Below are positions 36,701 through 47,602 of a stretch of 64,000 bases of DNA, one piece after another (position 1 is the first letter of the stretch; each line of letters starts with the position of its first letter). Both the position numbers and the translations under genes were made by a program. This DNA comes from Sinonovacula constricta (lineage: Eukaryota; Mollusca; Bivalvia; Cardiida; Solecurtidae): assembly GCA_007844125.1 (NCBI GenBank), contig CM017564.1, positions 24,732,263-24,796,262 on the forward strand, written 5' to 3'. Under the pieces are notes generated by a model. It was not told where the DNA came from and did no database searches. It worked only from the letters and a program-made list of their open reading frames with translations.

Positions 36701-37777
36701 CTTTTTGGAGCCAGGCATCAACTGGATAGAACCACCAGTTCCTAGCATGTTATCACCCCTACCCTATGGCCAACTTACAAAACAAAATATCAGCCTTTCC
36801 TCTTTTGTGAACCAAGATGTAATATAATAATATATATTAACTTCCAGCGTCGGAATCATGGCCTATACCAAATGAGTAACCTTGACATTAGCACAATGAC
36901 AGAGCATATTCCCAACTATAGCCTCACTGGTCAACCTTTTCCCCTGTTTCTATACATTTCCAAATTTGAAATTAGGTGATGAAACCCCAACCCAATCAAA
37001 GCAAAGTGATATGGTCACTAAATTGGACGGTTGATGAGACCTGGTGTAAATCTGAGAGGAGAAAATAATCCTGTCCCTAACTGGAATTCGAACCCAGGAC
37101 CTCAAGATCAGCAGGCTGACACTGACCCACGTCGCCAAAGGGTTAACCCAACAGCATGGCTGTTGGAAGTGCCTATATGCACTACACACCTCCCCCTTTA
37201 CTTTTTCTGGGCCCAAGCCCATCTTAGGACAGCCACACCAGGCTTCCGTTTACTTCTGACACCATTTAAGTAAATCTGAAGAATAAAATAATCCTGTCCC
37301 TAACTGGGATTCGAACCCGGGACCTTCAGATCAGTAGCCTGACACTCAACCACATCGCTAAAGGGTTAACCCAACAGCAAGACTGTAGGAAGTGCCTATA
37401 TGAACTACATTCCACATATGCATGCATATATGATCACTCAGCATGATAGCATCAATGTCATTGTACAAAATCCAAAGATTTACATAATACTGTTTATTTT
37501 AATAGAATTATTTATATTATTCGTCGAAATACCGTAAGCAGAATACAACTGTCCGCACCTTTAAACGTGATATTAATTTGTTTGATGAGGCTAATTAACT
37601 GCAAATTGTGACACCTGCCATATTAGTTACTCAATTAGCTTCTTAATAAATCATTTTTTATATAGTTACAGAAAGTAGAAACTCACAATGACAGTTTTTC
37701 AGTTTACACAAGCTCTCTGCCTTATGTGCCATCTCCTGTCTTCGTGTTCCCGCGGGTTTCTTTCCTTTATTTGGCAT
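30753..37777 (-). CDS. CLXN: Calaxin (EF-hand Ca2+ sensor of outer-arm dynein)
   Basis: Six exons: 37777-37687, 35797-35636, 34946-34842, 33653-33496, 32250-32146 and 30812-30753 (stop TAG). All junctions are GT-AG and in phase. They encode 226 aa against about 211 in human calaxin (EFCAB1). Family-diagnostic stretches are FRDILHQHFHMTDDVLMDK, QEEDPDEMPKELVELTLKKM and LLLEALGPCLP. EF-hand 1 (residues 90-101, DCDNDGYINDEE) and EF-hand 3 (173-184, DIDHDGRLSIDD) look able to bind Ca2+. EF-hand 2 (126-139) is SMKPGEDGYISREE, two residues longer than canonical and without the first Asp. The N-terminus is basic (MPNKGKKPAGTRRQ). Calaxin binds outer-arm dynein in motile cilia and adjusts the beat to Ca2+ (family knowledge). 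The gene is divergent from C2orf69, with an X-box-like site 281 bp upstream. Introns hold a hAT MITE, SINEs and simple repeats. Confidence 0.95.
31497..31651 (+). mobile_element. tRNA-derived SINE (type C) in calaxin intron
   Basis: GGCACCACTAGGGGTAGAGT (A-box-like), GGTTTAAATCCCAG (B-box-like) and GGTGGTTCTACCCAGGCAAC, then GGTCTTCCTCCACCAATAAT, match inverted the SINEs at 50290-50513, 57145-57345 and 57528-57758. It is on the strand opposite to calaxin. Confidence 0.65.
31660..32067. mobile_element. hAT-type non-autonomous element in calaxin intron 5
   Basis: Terminal inverted repeats CAGGGGTGGCGAAATC and GATTTCGCCACCCCTG are perfect over 16 bp. The element is flanked by an 8-bp direct repeat TGTATATA (31652-31659 and 32068-32075), the hAT signature. 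The 408-bp interior has repeated GGACAAGT motifs in both orientations and no ORF for a transposase. It lies between calaxin exons 5 and 6. Confidence 0.92.
32560..33190 (+). other. Open segment with Lys-rich, PIP-box-like start in calaxin intron
   Basis: ATG at 32993 opens a 60-codon plus-strand frame beginning MPPKKKLCITSKCQRRITDF. It has a nuclear-signal-like Lys run and a QxxITDF element resembling a PCNA-binding motif, but then becomes low-complexity and stops. It lies antisense within calaxin intron 4. It could be the captured 5' end of a transposon or host gene, or chance. Confidence 0.25.
34092..34366 (+). mobile_element. Type B SINE in calaxin intron 3
   Basis: The body matches 17779-18091 (AATACCAAAGAAATTAAAA, CAACTGGTTGGCCCATTGTC, GGCATGCTATACACAGTGAA) and it ends GATAAACCCAATAAACAAAA. 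The tRNA head is largely eroded. Confidence 0.75.
35898..35990 (-). repeat. Type C SINE fragment upstream of calaxin exon 2
   Basis: GATGCCATCTAATTATTGGT followed by GGAGGAAGACCTCAGACATA matches the 3' body of the type C SINE at 50290-50513. It lies in calaxin intron 1, about 100 bp from exon 2. Confidence 0.45.
36089..36101. repeat. Poly-G tract
   Basis: About 13 consecutive G bases in calaxin intron 1. Length is likely unreliable in the assembly. Confidence 0.7.
36400..36500. repeat. Degenerate ATA/AAT simple repeat
   Basis: Runs of AATAAT and GATGATGA triplets in calaxin intron 1. The Asn-rich ORF across it is an artefact. Confidence 0.6.
37046..37405 (-). mobile_element. Two consecutive tRNA-derived SINEs (type D)
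   Basis: Bases 37046-37200 and 37273-37405 are two copies of one sequence in the same orientation. On the minus strand each reads AGCGATGTGGTTGAGTGTCA (A-box region), GGGTTCGAATCC (B box) and CAGTTAGGGACAGGATTATT. They lie in calaxin intron 1, about 300 bp from exon 1. Confidence 0.7.
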
Positions 37778-38247
37778 TATTTATTTATTTAATAGAAATT
37801 CACTCTTGTCCAAACAACAGTCCAGTTTAACAGATTTATTTAAACGAAACAACATACAGTGCGCTTAATAGCTTTTGTTTAAAATACACAATAAGTTATT
37901 GTGAAAAACAGCTTGCATTTGTTAAATAGCATTTGTATATTGCAAGTTTGCTGCATTAATTATTATAATTACGAATAAAATTAATACTTTAGTGTTTTTC
38001 GACATGTAAATCCGGTTAAATATTTTAACGATTTCGTATTATCAATGGTTGCGTTGGGTTGCTATGGGCAACAAGATTTGCCCGAGAAGTTCCGATTACA
38101 AAAGCGTCTTTTGATCACGACTACTCATCTTAGAGTGATCTTCCAAGCGCTTACAAAATTATACATTCCTGCAAATAGTGACATATTTGCTTATTCTTGA
38201 AAGATATCTTTAGTATATATTTTGTAAATAGTCACAATCACATCACT
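37778..38247. promoter_or_regulatory. Shared divergent promoter of calaxin and C2orf69 with X-box-like site
   Basis: This 470-bp region separates the two start codons. GTTGCTATGGGCAAC (38058-38072) fits the RFX X-box form GTNRCC-N(0-3)-RGYAAC with one mismatch. It lies 281 bp upstream of the calaxin ATG and 176 bp upstream of the C2orf69 ATG. RFX factors drive motile-cilium genes (established), so the site plausibly serves calaxin. No canonical TATA box was assigned for either gene. Confidence 0.6.
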
Positions 38248-40427
38248 ATGTCACAGATAAAAAGCCCACCAGGTCTTGAATGCAGACATCTCTACGGCGT
38301 CCCGGGAACTGTTGGTTTAAAAAACGACATTGTCGTTTGCGGATGTTTGTCGACCGCTAAGCAGCATGTCATTTACTTTGGTGGAGATGTGCAGGTATTT
38401 TTCAGATGTTGGTCAATTAACAAAAAATATATAAATAAAAGCAATTGAATCACTTAATGAATGTGCGATGTGTGAAGCTAAGAAAGTAGGCTTCAGCGCA
38501 GTGGAATAAGTAAGTTCTAAAGATAGTTTCAACATGATGCATCAGTGATAAGTGAAAATCCCTTATCTTGGCAGGAATCTTTGATGGTAACTTCAAGGGA
38601 TTTTCATATGAATTGAATAGTAGGGTAATTTTTATTTTCTTTTAATTTCCTCACTTGATGTCCGAAAATTAAAAGCTATACAACACTGGAAAGCTCTTGA
38701 AATTCATATTTTTAGAATACAATATTTTTACAAATGATAAGTGCACACAGAATTAATACACAGAAATAGATAAAACTGTTGGCTAAAAATTAAAACAAAA
38801 TGTACAGTGTATCATTTTCGGTTGTATTTCTTTAACCTTTTAAACTATCAAAATATAGTTTTGATATTTAAAATACTTTATTAAAGCTGTTAAATTTGAT
38901 ATGAAATTCAGTAAAATAAACTGAAAAATAAAAACACAGTGGTGAGTTTAATACACAGCACATATTTCCCGATTTCGGCCTGCATTAGCTTCTGCCCACA
39001 AAGATGGCTGCCTTAAACTGTCTTATCAGTGTCGATGACATCACATGGAAACTATCTATACCCTCCCATGAACAGTCTGTCCAGTTACAAGAGCATCTAA
39101 TTCTGGAGAAGGAGGTTGTGGGTTTAATGGCTGCTCCTACTTATGAGATTTTTTGTTCAGGTAGCTAAGCTTGACTCCAGAGCAAGTTGTGGGTTTGAAT
39201 CCCAGCCTTGCTCAGGATTTTTTCCCAGCTCAAGATGGGGATGCCCTTGGCATGTTGGTAGAGGTTGCGACTTGTAACTCCAGTGACTGCTTAGCCTTCC
39301 ATCACATGGTAGCTGTATCAATTTTAGTTGAACTTATTTCCTTATCATCTATAAACAAAGAATTAAGCAAGATAGATTCATTTGTCTGTATAATGATATA
39401 TTATTTAACTTGTCATTGTGAGCATCGTTGATCATGTGGTTGAGACATTGCACTCTGGGTTCATTTTAGGGTTGCAGGTTCAAACCCCTAAACTGACCAT
39501 ATGATGTTAGTCCTTGAGCAGGACTATATGCCTTCTGCACATTGCTACAGGTACTCAGTAACTGAATACTGGTTACAGGAAGTGGGCAGTCAAATGGAGT
39601 TAATTTATGTTTAAAGTACTTTCTTCCCTATCAACTATAAAAAAAAATAAACTCATGCAGTAAAAACTCATTGGTTGATTTTTATTTTGCTTCAGGATGA
39701 TAAAGAGAAAATGATGATCTTCAATGCTGAATATGTGGAATGGAACTTAGAAGATACTTCACGTCTCTTACAAAAGCAATTTCCAGACTCTGCAGTGATA
39801 GTTGTCAAGCCTTCCCATATGTATCTTTCAACTTTCAGTTTGTATCGAAATTTTTTGCTGTTCGATGAAGAAGGCCGTCCAGAGTTTTCACAAAATGCTG
39901 GAAGTTGGCACCATCTAGTAAAACTCTACAAAAATATTCTCCAACAGCTAAATGGAGTAGGTAAAGCAACTAAAAGATTCACATACAATTCATCATTGCA
40001 GATTGTTGGTTTTAGCAAGGGATGTGTTGTTTTGAACCAGCTTATGTTTGAAATAAAGCTTTCCAAGTCTTACCCTGAAATAGCTGAGTTCTTGAAACAT
40101 GTCCAGTCTTTCTACTGGCTAGATGGTGGTCACATCGGTCGTCAGAATGCTTATATCACTAGTGATGATGTTTTACAAAACATTGTGACCTTGAACAAAA
40201 CAATAGTTGTGCATGTTACACCATATCAAATCAAAGACACAACTAGACAGTGGATTGGAAAAGAGGAAGAGGAATTTGTTGAGAAATTGCAAAAAATGGG
40301 AGCCAAGGTTGAAGAGCACAGGCATTTTATGGGTGAAAAAGGGTCAATTCAAAACCACTTTAAAGTTTTAACTAAAATTTGCAAAGTAGCAGAATGCAAT
40401 GAAGACAGCACCAGAAATGACCCCTGA
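38248..40427 (+). CDS. C2orf69: C2orf69 homologue (lipase-like, UPF0565 family)
   Basis: Two exons, 38248-38394 and 39696-40427, joined in phase 0 at CAG|GTATTT and TTCAG|GATGAT, encode 292 aa. Exon 1 ends with HVIYFGGDVQ, matching the family's HVLYFPGDVQ. Exon 2 has IVGFSKGCVVLNQLMFE (residues about 157-173), carrying the GxSxG-type nucleophile elbow of alpha/beta hydrolases, then FYWLDGGHIG, VHVTPYQIKD, RQWIGKEEEEF and a final IQNHFKV block. Human C2orf69 (about 385 aa) is linked to mitochondrial dysfunction and has a longer N-terminus thought to target mitochondria. Here the N-terminus (MSQIKSPPGLECRHLYG) is short, with no evident presequence. No in-frame upstream ATG extends it. AATAAA at 40737-40742 is the likely polyadenylation signal. 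The intron carries the repeat at 38551-39062. Confidence 0.95.
38551..39062. mobile_element. GGCAGCCATC-ended repeat, copy 3, in C2orf69 intron
   Basis: Same body as 14356-14966 and 27746-28227, from ATCCCTTATCTTGGCAGGAA to AAGATGGCTGCC and GACATCACATGGAAACTATC. AAGATGGC is also a YY1-type core. Confidence 0.75.
39420..39605 (+). mobile_element. Probable tRNA-derived SINE (type E) in C2orf69 intron
   Basis: TGGTTGAGACATTGCA (A-box-like) and GGTTCAAACCCC (B-box-like) are followed by GTCCTTGAGCAGGACTATAT and a CTACAGGTACTCAGTAACTG tail. The tail recurs inverted at about 3725-3830. Confidence 0.5.
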
Positions 40428-40736
40428 ATATATCCTGATCGTGCAGAAAGGTTGCGGCAAAAATGCAGGCTTTGCTAAAGATTTGTCTTACCACTAGCAT
40501 TATAATGCTGAAATTCGACAATCGGGTTTTTGAAACATTCAGGACTACTACTTTGTTATGAATAGATTTCTTTGTTATCAAAAGGACAAATTGGTCATGT
40601 CTAAGATGCTATCTGATAATTTGCCTAAATCAAAAACATGTAACCATAGCTTACCTTTCTCATTTAAAAAAAAAGATAACTAGCCATAAATTAAGTCTTT
40701 AATTAAGTCATTTTATTTTAATAAGTTGTAGTGTTC

Positions 40737-40742
40737 AATAAA
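40737..40742 (+). terminator. Polyadenylation signal of C2orf69
   Basis: AATAAA lies 310 bp after the stop codon, the first canonical hexamer downstream in a T/A-rich context. Assignment is by position only. Confidence 0.6.
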
Positions 40743-41292
40743 TTTTAATGAGTCGTAAAAAATATTATTTTTATTTATGATTATTTTTCTAATCTATTTT
40801 AAGAAGCAGTTGGTTCCCCCCCCCCCACATTTTAACCATCGAATCTGATGGAAATCTCTTTAATATCTTAAAGAATCTTGTGACATATATTTATTTGTTG
40901 GTTCTGCTATTGTTCACTAAGATTCAGATACAAACTAGTATTCATCCCTACAGAAATCAGGCTTGTAATCATTCAAGGTATTTTTACACAAATCTGCTTT
41001 TAGCAAGACCTTTAAAGTTATCCACATTGTGCTTGCTTTTTCTTTGATGTAATTTCTTGCTTAAATTGTTAGATACCACCATTTAGCACAGAAGAGCAGA
41101 ATGTGCTAGGGGACCATTTTCACTATTGCATCATCGTCATAATAAGTTAAATAAGAGTCAGGTCATCAAGCCAGCTTCCTTCTCGGATTGTTCTGAAGGT
41201 TAACATGATAATAGGAACCATTTAAGGTCTTAGTGGATGCCAGATCTGAGAACATCTAACAATTAAATCTTATAAATAAGGAACTATTTCTT

Positions 41293-41351
41293 AACCATCT
41301 CCAGATAACTGAAATACTGTTGGTGGGACAATAAACCCAATAAACAAACTA
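41293..41351 (+). repeat. Type B SINE tail fragment
   Basis: CCATCTCCAGATAACTGAAA followed by TGTTGGTGGGACAATAAACC matches the 3' end of the type B SINE. Immediately downstream the TTAA-MITE begins. Confidence 0.6.
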
Positions 41352-41369
41352 TTTTTTAAGCTAAATCCG

Positions 41370-41829
41370 ACAGTTTTAACAAACGTTTTGTTTCTCACAC
41401 AAGCAAATCAATTGTTACCCAACAAGGTCTAGAGAAATGCTTCTTATTGATGTACTACTTTACATCAGTGTAAAAAGTGAAACGTAACACCCCTCTTGCC
41501 ATGAAAAATATGTATTTCTGAGCCATGCTGCACACTTAAGTATAACTTACTTTTGAGGTTACACTTTTTCATTATCCAGGTAACTGTTGACATTGATTCC
41601 AATTTTTAGCAGAAATCCCTGTTGTGCTTATTAATAGTTTTGGAAAAACTGAACATTTAGATGGATTTATTTCATGATTTGTACTGTGTAACAACCGAGG
41701 TTGCGCCAGATTGTCTTAACTTAATACAATAGTATAAGAGTATGTCGAGATGATGCCATAATTCCACCAAACAGGTAAGATATTGCAACATGTTTTTAAT
41801 AAAGGCAAACTGTAGGATGCTACCTTTAA
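41370..41829 (-). mobile_element. TTAA-MITE copy
   Basis: Reverse orientation, with the AAATCCGACAGTTTTAAC start, AATGCTTCTTATTGATGTAC block and ATTGATTCCAATTTTTAGCA centre. Its 5' end (GGCAAACTGTAGGATGCTAC) adjoins a SINE insertion. Confidence 0.7.
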
Positions 41830-42114
41830 AACCGGCTGCATTAGCTCAGGTGGTAGAGCGTCGGCTTGCGGATCGGGAGGTCATTGGTTCAAACCCCTGC
41901 CAGGTCAAACCAGAGACTTTAAAGTTGGAAGTAGTGGCTTTGCTCCTAACACTCGGCGCTAAGGGCACAGCATTACGCCTGACTCATCGGTGTCAGTATA
42001 ATGGACTGGCCGGGTTCATTCCTTGGGCACCTCATAAGTGCCCCTGTGCTATAATGATAGAAATGTTGCTGCACAGTATCGGCAAAAATGCCGGCAAATC
42101 CCATCCCATCCCAC
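41830..42114 (+). mobile_element. Type A SINE, full length, with target-site duplication
   Basis: The tRNA-like head has an A box (TTAGCTCAGGTGGTAGAG) and a B-box-like GGTTCAAACCCC. The body includes the TCGGTGTCAGTATAATGGAC and GGGCACCTCATAAGTGCCCC segments, and the tail is CCCATCCCATCCCA. It is flanked by CTACCTTTAA (41820-41829 and 42114-42123), a 10-bp target duplication in the end of the adjacent MITE. Confidence 0.9.
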
Positions 42115-42393
42115 TACCTTTAATACTGGCATATACATGTGCCCATGCCATTTTTAGTGCAGGTTTAGTTTGGGGAAATTTTAGGCTGTTTAGCTTTAAA
42201 TGCCCAAAAGAAAAATAATCTGAAAACTGTCATGATGCTTTTGATTCTCACAGCCGCAGTCTGTTAAAGGCATCATGTTACAGGCAAGTTATGATTAAGG
42301 ATATGTTAATTCACTACTCATACTTGTTCCAACAAATATTGGCTTTTTCTTTTTAAAAAGGTGTGAATTCAAAATTGTAATCATGTCACTTGA

Positions 42394-42790
42394 AAGGTGG
42401 AATCTGACAGTTTGCCTACATCTTATGTAGGTAACCATATCTGTAAATAAGAACGAATGGAATTCCTGCTAAAATAGAAATCGACGTCACAGTAGATGAC
42501 GTAAATGATCTAACACATTAGTGGTCTCATGGTTTTCTTGGTTTTAAAAATAGCTTACTGTGCAGCACGGCTCAGATAGGAAGTACAGGTGTGTAATGAC
42601 GATTGTGGCGTTATGGTTCATTTTTCCGACAGTTGTAGGACATCAATAAACAGCATTTAAAGAAATCTGTTCAGATAACAATGTTTTACTAAGATGTTTA
42701 ATGAAAATATTTTTGGTCCAATCTGTCGGTTATCAACATAACCCCCCCCCCCCCCACCACCACCACCACCACCAAAAAACAAAAAAAAAA
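42394..42790 (+). mobile_element. TTAA-MITE copy ending in poly-C/CCA/poly-A tract
   Basis: It starts GAAAGGTGGAATCTGACAG and retains the GACGTCACAGTAGATGACG centre. It ends CCAATCTGTCGG and then runs into a C tract, ACC repeats and A tract (about 42742-42793). Confidence 0.65.
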
Positions 42791-42956
42791 AAACCCAAAC
42801 CAATTTAGTTTATTTTTCGGTACAACCTATTGTGTATTCCACTAAATAGTGGTAAGATATTGTAACAGGTATTTGATATAGGCGAACTGCCAGATACAAC
42901 CTAAATAAAAAGATTTGCATACAGATATACAAGAATCTAACAGAAAATGTTATGGA

Positions 42957-43257
42957 CCTGGTGGCGTCATCTGCAGAGTGTTTGCTCAACATATGGGAGG
43001 CCCCAGCCTCAAACCCAGGCCTCGACATTTCAATGTTGTTAGAGTCGGTAGCAATATAGCACCCATACTCAAACGAATATAAGGATACTTCCACGACTGT
43101 TTGGACCGGTGTCTGGATAATCTGGCTGGGTGTTGTACCATGCCTGGTGTTCAAGGCATAGTATACATCATGAACGGAGCACTGTATTCTGCTTCAAGTG
43201 GACATTGTCTCCATACAACTAGAATAAAGTTGTTGGGATGATAAACCCAGCAAACAA
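42957..43257 (+). mobile_element. Type B SINE copy
   Basis: CCTGGTGGCGTCATCTGCAG head, GACTGTTTGGACCGGTGTCT and CATGCCTGGTGTTCAAGGCA body, and a GATAAACCCAGCAAACAAAG tail. More diverged than 17779-18091. Confidence 0.7.
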
Positions 43258-43337
43258 AGAAGTCTTAAATTTTTTGCTTTACCTTGCTGAATCCTTGGCA
43301 TAAAATTGGTACCTTACATCATCATCATATCCTGAGT

Positions 43338-43520
43338 TTATTTGTCATCTGCTGCGGGTGTCCCAGATACTGGGGTAGGCAGCAGGCGGCTTGAACGTCT
43401 AACACCAGCTCTCCATTCGTCCCTGTTGTGTGGACTGGTATTGCCCATACCACATACACTTAAATCGGTCTTGATGCAATCAGACCACGATTTTCTAGGT
43501 CTTCCACGCCCACGGGAATA
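43338..43520 (-). pseudogene. LINE reverse-transcriptase C-terminal relic
   Basis: The minus frame reads RGRGRPRKSWSDCIKTDL, then NRDEWRAGVRRSSRLLPTPV and GTPAADDK before a stop. This resembles the extreme C-terminal tail of LINE endonuclease/reverse-transcriptase polyproteins (basic GRPRxxWxDC motif, then a DRxxWR motif). Everything upstream is missing, so this is a 5'-truncated dead copy. Confidence 0.6.
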
Positions 43521-43739
43521 TGTTACAAATTTAAACAATGTTATTCATTTATTTTTCATATGCAATATCTTTATTTATAGAAAAATTCTTTATTGTTATA
43601 CTCATATATTGGGCTTTTTATATACAGATTGTTTTATTTGAAAAAAAAAAAAATACATTTTATGTTTTTTTGTTAACAGATCATTATTTACTGCATGTAA
43701 TTCACAAGTCTAATTTATTGTAAAGTATGGTATACATTG

Positions 43740-45600
43740 GGGTTTCATTTTTTTTCTTTTCAAGAGATATTTTTATTTGCCTTTGTATTTCCACTTTTGC
43801 TTTCATTTTGACACTTTTTGCTAAAGTTGTGCCATTGACGTGCCATTTTTGTGCTTTCATGTTCTATGAAGTCTCAATTTTTTGGTGATTATATAAAAAG
43901 AAGAGGTATTTTTATTTTATATCTTTAATCCATATGTATGGTCAACATTGTCAAATATTAAACATTTTCATACAATAAACTGTAAATAACGTGTTATACA
44001 CAAAACTATATGAGACATATTAGAGCTTATACAATAAGAAAATACAATCATATACACGGTATGTGTACATGAACAAAAAATCGAATATATAATCAGATTT
44101 AATTCAATCGTATCATACATGTAAACAATAAATATTTAAATATATTAAATAATATATAATGAATATTCATGCGATTTCATCATCAATAAATGTATGATAT
44201 ATATATATATATATATATATCTATATTTGGACGGATATTTATTGACTTGTAAAATATGATTCATCATCACATATGTTTACATAGTTATCTGAGACAATTC
44301 AGTATCACTTATTAAGGTAAGTTTCAGCTACTAAACTAACAAATAAATATTCAAAATTGAAGTCTGCAGTGGAAACTGTGTTGTTGTTTTTAAATAAATT
44401 AGTGAAAATTTACACATGCGCTTTGTGTTGTTTGCTGTATTCATAACAAATCTTTGTGTTTTTTTTTACTACATTTTTGTTTTGAGAAACGAGCACCCCA
44501 AGGCAGAGATTTGTAAGCCCAAAATTCAGACCACAAGAGCAAATTAATAATGATTCAATATATTTAATAAAATAAACCTGACAGTATACTGATAATATAA
44601 GCAGCATTAAATAATAAACAAACTATAATTGATATTATCAGAGTTCAAAAAACAGAAGAAAAGTCAAAAATGCTTTTACACATTCTCAAATAAATAGAAT
44701 TAAAAATGATAAAACATGAAGCATGCAGTAACACAGTGGTAAAATAATCAGAAACATGCTTAGGAAACAGGTTATTTGATAAATTTTAATCAGATAAATA
44801 ATCATCAGAAAAATAATAATTAGGGGGAAAATCATCAGAAAAATAATCAACAAATAAACAATCATTGTAAAACAATCTTTGTAGCAAATAAATATGGACG
44901 GATTAAAAAAAAGGAATTATAAGTAAAATGCAAATAAATGAAGGATTTTTACAGGTAAAGCAAAACCAGGATTTAATGGGAATGTAGAAATATAATACTG
45001 ACGTACAATATGACAGGGACGATACTGTAAATTATGAGATGCAAGCAAATAAACAGTAAAATTGTTCAATGAAAGCCTAAAGGTCTTATTAGCATATATG
45101 TGTCATGCTTAAAAGATGCTTAATTAACATCAAAGCATCATTGGATGAAATGATTTTGAAATCATACTTTTTTATTAACTTTTTCAGATTTAAAATGCTT
45201 CGATCACAAGTATTTTCACAAATATATTTGCAGTTTGGTAATTTGATTGATAAAGTATCAAAAGATAAATAGATAAGACCAAGATTGTTTTGAAAAAATG
45301 ACTTGTGTGTTTTTGACGTCATGCAATGACTGTACTTGATGTTTTCAACCCATGAGTACAATAAAGTCACATAAAATTTATCGCAAGAACAGTTAGCACT
45401 GTTCACGAGTAATGATGACTTTGTTTTGGAATTTATTTTCCACTATCTTTGTTACATTTTTTTTCCACAGTTATATCACCTCTCTTTTTTAAAAAAAATG
45501 TCAGAAAACAGAATTTGAAATTTTGGTTTTAAGGTACCTTGTGGTACAACACACGTTGACACATTTTATGGATTGTGAGGACACTTTCCGGCTTCCAATA
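43740..45600. other. AT-rich intergenic, no gene seen
   Basis: Very AT-rich with no protein-like ORF. An (AT)n run lies at about 44198-44221. Bases of about 44780-44880 have loosely repeated AATAATCATCAGAAAA units. Confidence 0.4.
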
Positions 45601-45607
45601 GTTGATA

Positions 45608-45692
45608 CAGTAAAACCTCTCCACAGCAACATCTGGCGGAGGCACAAAAAAGTGTTGCTGCTCAGAGGTGTTGCTGCTCAGAGGTTTTACTG
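45608..45692. mobile_element. 85-bp pogo/Tc1-like mini-MITE
   Basis: Perfect 13-bp inverted ends CAGTAAAACCTCT and AGAGGTTTTACTG are flanked by TA on both sides (45606-45607, 45693-45694). Pairing extends inward (ACAGCAACA / TGTTGCTG). TA target and CAGTA-start ends fit the Tc1/mariner-pogo group. Confidence 0.8.
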
Positions 45693-46339
45693 TATATGTT
45701 AAAAAGGATGAATAATACTCTAAAAATGCACAATCACAAAAATACTAATGCCATGTGAAAAGGAGGAAGTTATGTTGTAAAAAAGATTCTGTCTACAATT
45801 ATTGTATACTCTAACGCTAGTGCTAATAACATTTTTTTCAGAAGCAAAAGGTGTGTTCTTGTAAAACATTCCATTAAAACTTGACACAATAATAAATATT
45901 TATTGCTGATATTAAAATTCAAACAATGTCTTAGCAAAGGTGGATTTTGTCTTGTTTTAACCACGTGGATAAAAACATGATCATTCAATTAAAACATAAT
46001 TAAATAATTTCATTAATAATTTACAACAATATCACACCAAAAATAACATCATTTTAAATATTTTATGTGAAATATATATCTGCACAAACAACTAGAACTG
46101 TTAAAAATAAATAGAAGATAAATATAGTTTTTGTTTAACAGTCTAAGTTGAACATCGTGACCAAATATAACAATACCAGTATGCAACCATAATAATCTTG
46201 TTACAACAACAGAATCGATAGAACCAATGCATGCTACCCAAATAGATGCTAGTTCCAACACGGCTTTTTCTTTTAAGCTCAGAAAAAAATTCAAGTATTA
46301 CAAACAACAAAGGGCAATAACTACTTAAATATGCAAAAC

Positions 46340-46690
46340 ATAGTTATGGTTTGTGTACACTTCACCTCTTCTCATTGCGATCTATCTACCTATTAAGTTT
46401 CATGTTGATAACTCTTGCAGTTTATGTGTTATGCTCCAAACAAAATTTAAGTATTAAAAATATCAAAAGGTAATAACTCCTAAATTTAGCAAAAACAGAG
46501 TAATGGTTCTTGTACACAGCACTTTTCCTCATTGAGATCCAACTACCTATGAAGTTTCATGTTGACATCTCTTACAGTTTTTGTGTAATGCTCTAGACAA
46601 AATTATGACAGACGAGCGGAATGGGACGGACAGAGGACAAAGCCGCAACTATATGCTTGCATTCAGGGAGCATAAAAAACAACAAATGTT
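46340..46690. repeat. Dispersed repeat with two internal subunits
   Basis: AAGTTTCATGTTGATAACTC and AAGTTTCATGTTGACATCTC recur about 157 bp apart with similar surroundings. The element ends GGACAGAGGACAAAGCCGCA and TTCAGGGAGCATAAAA. The duplicated subunit and GCATAAAA end suggest a family abundant in bivalve genomes, recognised here from general experience only. Confidence 0.5.
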
Positions 46691-47602
46691 TCAAATGTAA
46701 CAAAGATTCAGAACACTTTGAGTGACGATTTGGATTTCAGATAAATTGCAGTGACACTTATGGAGAAGAACTTCAAACAAATGTCTGGGTAGAACCACTG
46801 GTGCTCAATAACTCAGCTGGAAGATCGTTTTCTAAAATAACCATCACTGGCAGCAAAAATGTTTTTTTAAGGTAAAACAACTGATACAAATTCACCATGA
46901 CTGAAACATTGTTAACCTTTATCAAGCTACATTATTTTTATAAAGCATGACAAAATCTGGATGATTTGTTAACAACATAACACACAAAGGTAACAAATTA
47001 AATTGTTAGAGACTGCAGCATTTAATGCAGCTTTTTATCAGACTGGTTCCTGCGGGGATCTGGATCTGCACTATTTGTCATATCCATAAATAACAGGCTC
47101 AAATTTAGCAGATTCTAATTAATAATGATAGAAAATTCTAATGATCAATACACAACAACCAAGTAACATAATGAAGATCAAACAACCGTCTGTTTGGACT
47201 GTAATTTTTAAAACAAATCTTATTTTTCAAACATGTCAAAACCTTTTTGACAAACTCTCTGATGGTTCTTTTTGACAAACTCTCTGATGGTTATCAGAGG
47301 ATAAAACAATAAATTTTTATGTCAATTTGGAAACTATATTCTTATTGCTTGAAGATCACTAATTGAGGATCATCCTAAACAGCTATTATGACTTTATTTT
47401 AAAAAAAAACCCTCCCAAATCATAAGAGCTTCTTAAAATATTTGTTCATTGTTTTGTTCAAATACATATTTAGAATTTTTACTATTTCAAAACTGACATC
47501 ATTTTTTGTCTCATTTTGTAAACTTTTGCTACTAATAGATTTTAAAAAATACTTTAACTTTACAGCACTTAAATATGCAACAGCACTTAATATAATGGTT
47601 AC

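Noticed and set aside
41790..42218. 142-codon plus-strand ORF (ALAQVVERRLADREV...)
   Set aside because: It translates a type A SINE. The same peptide appears from the SINE at 9343-9613, so it is not a protein gene.
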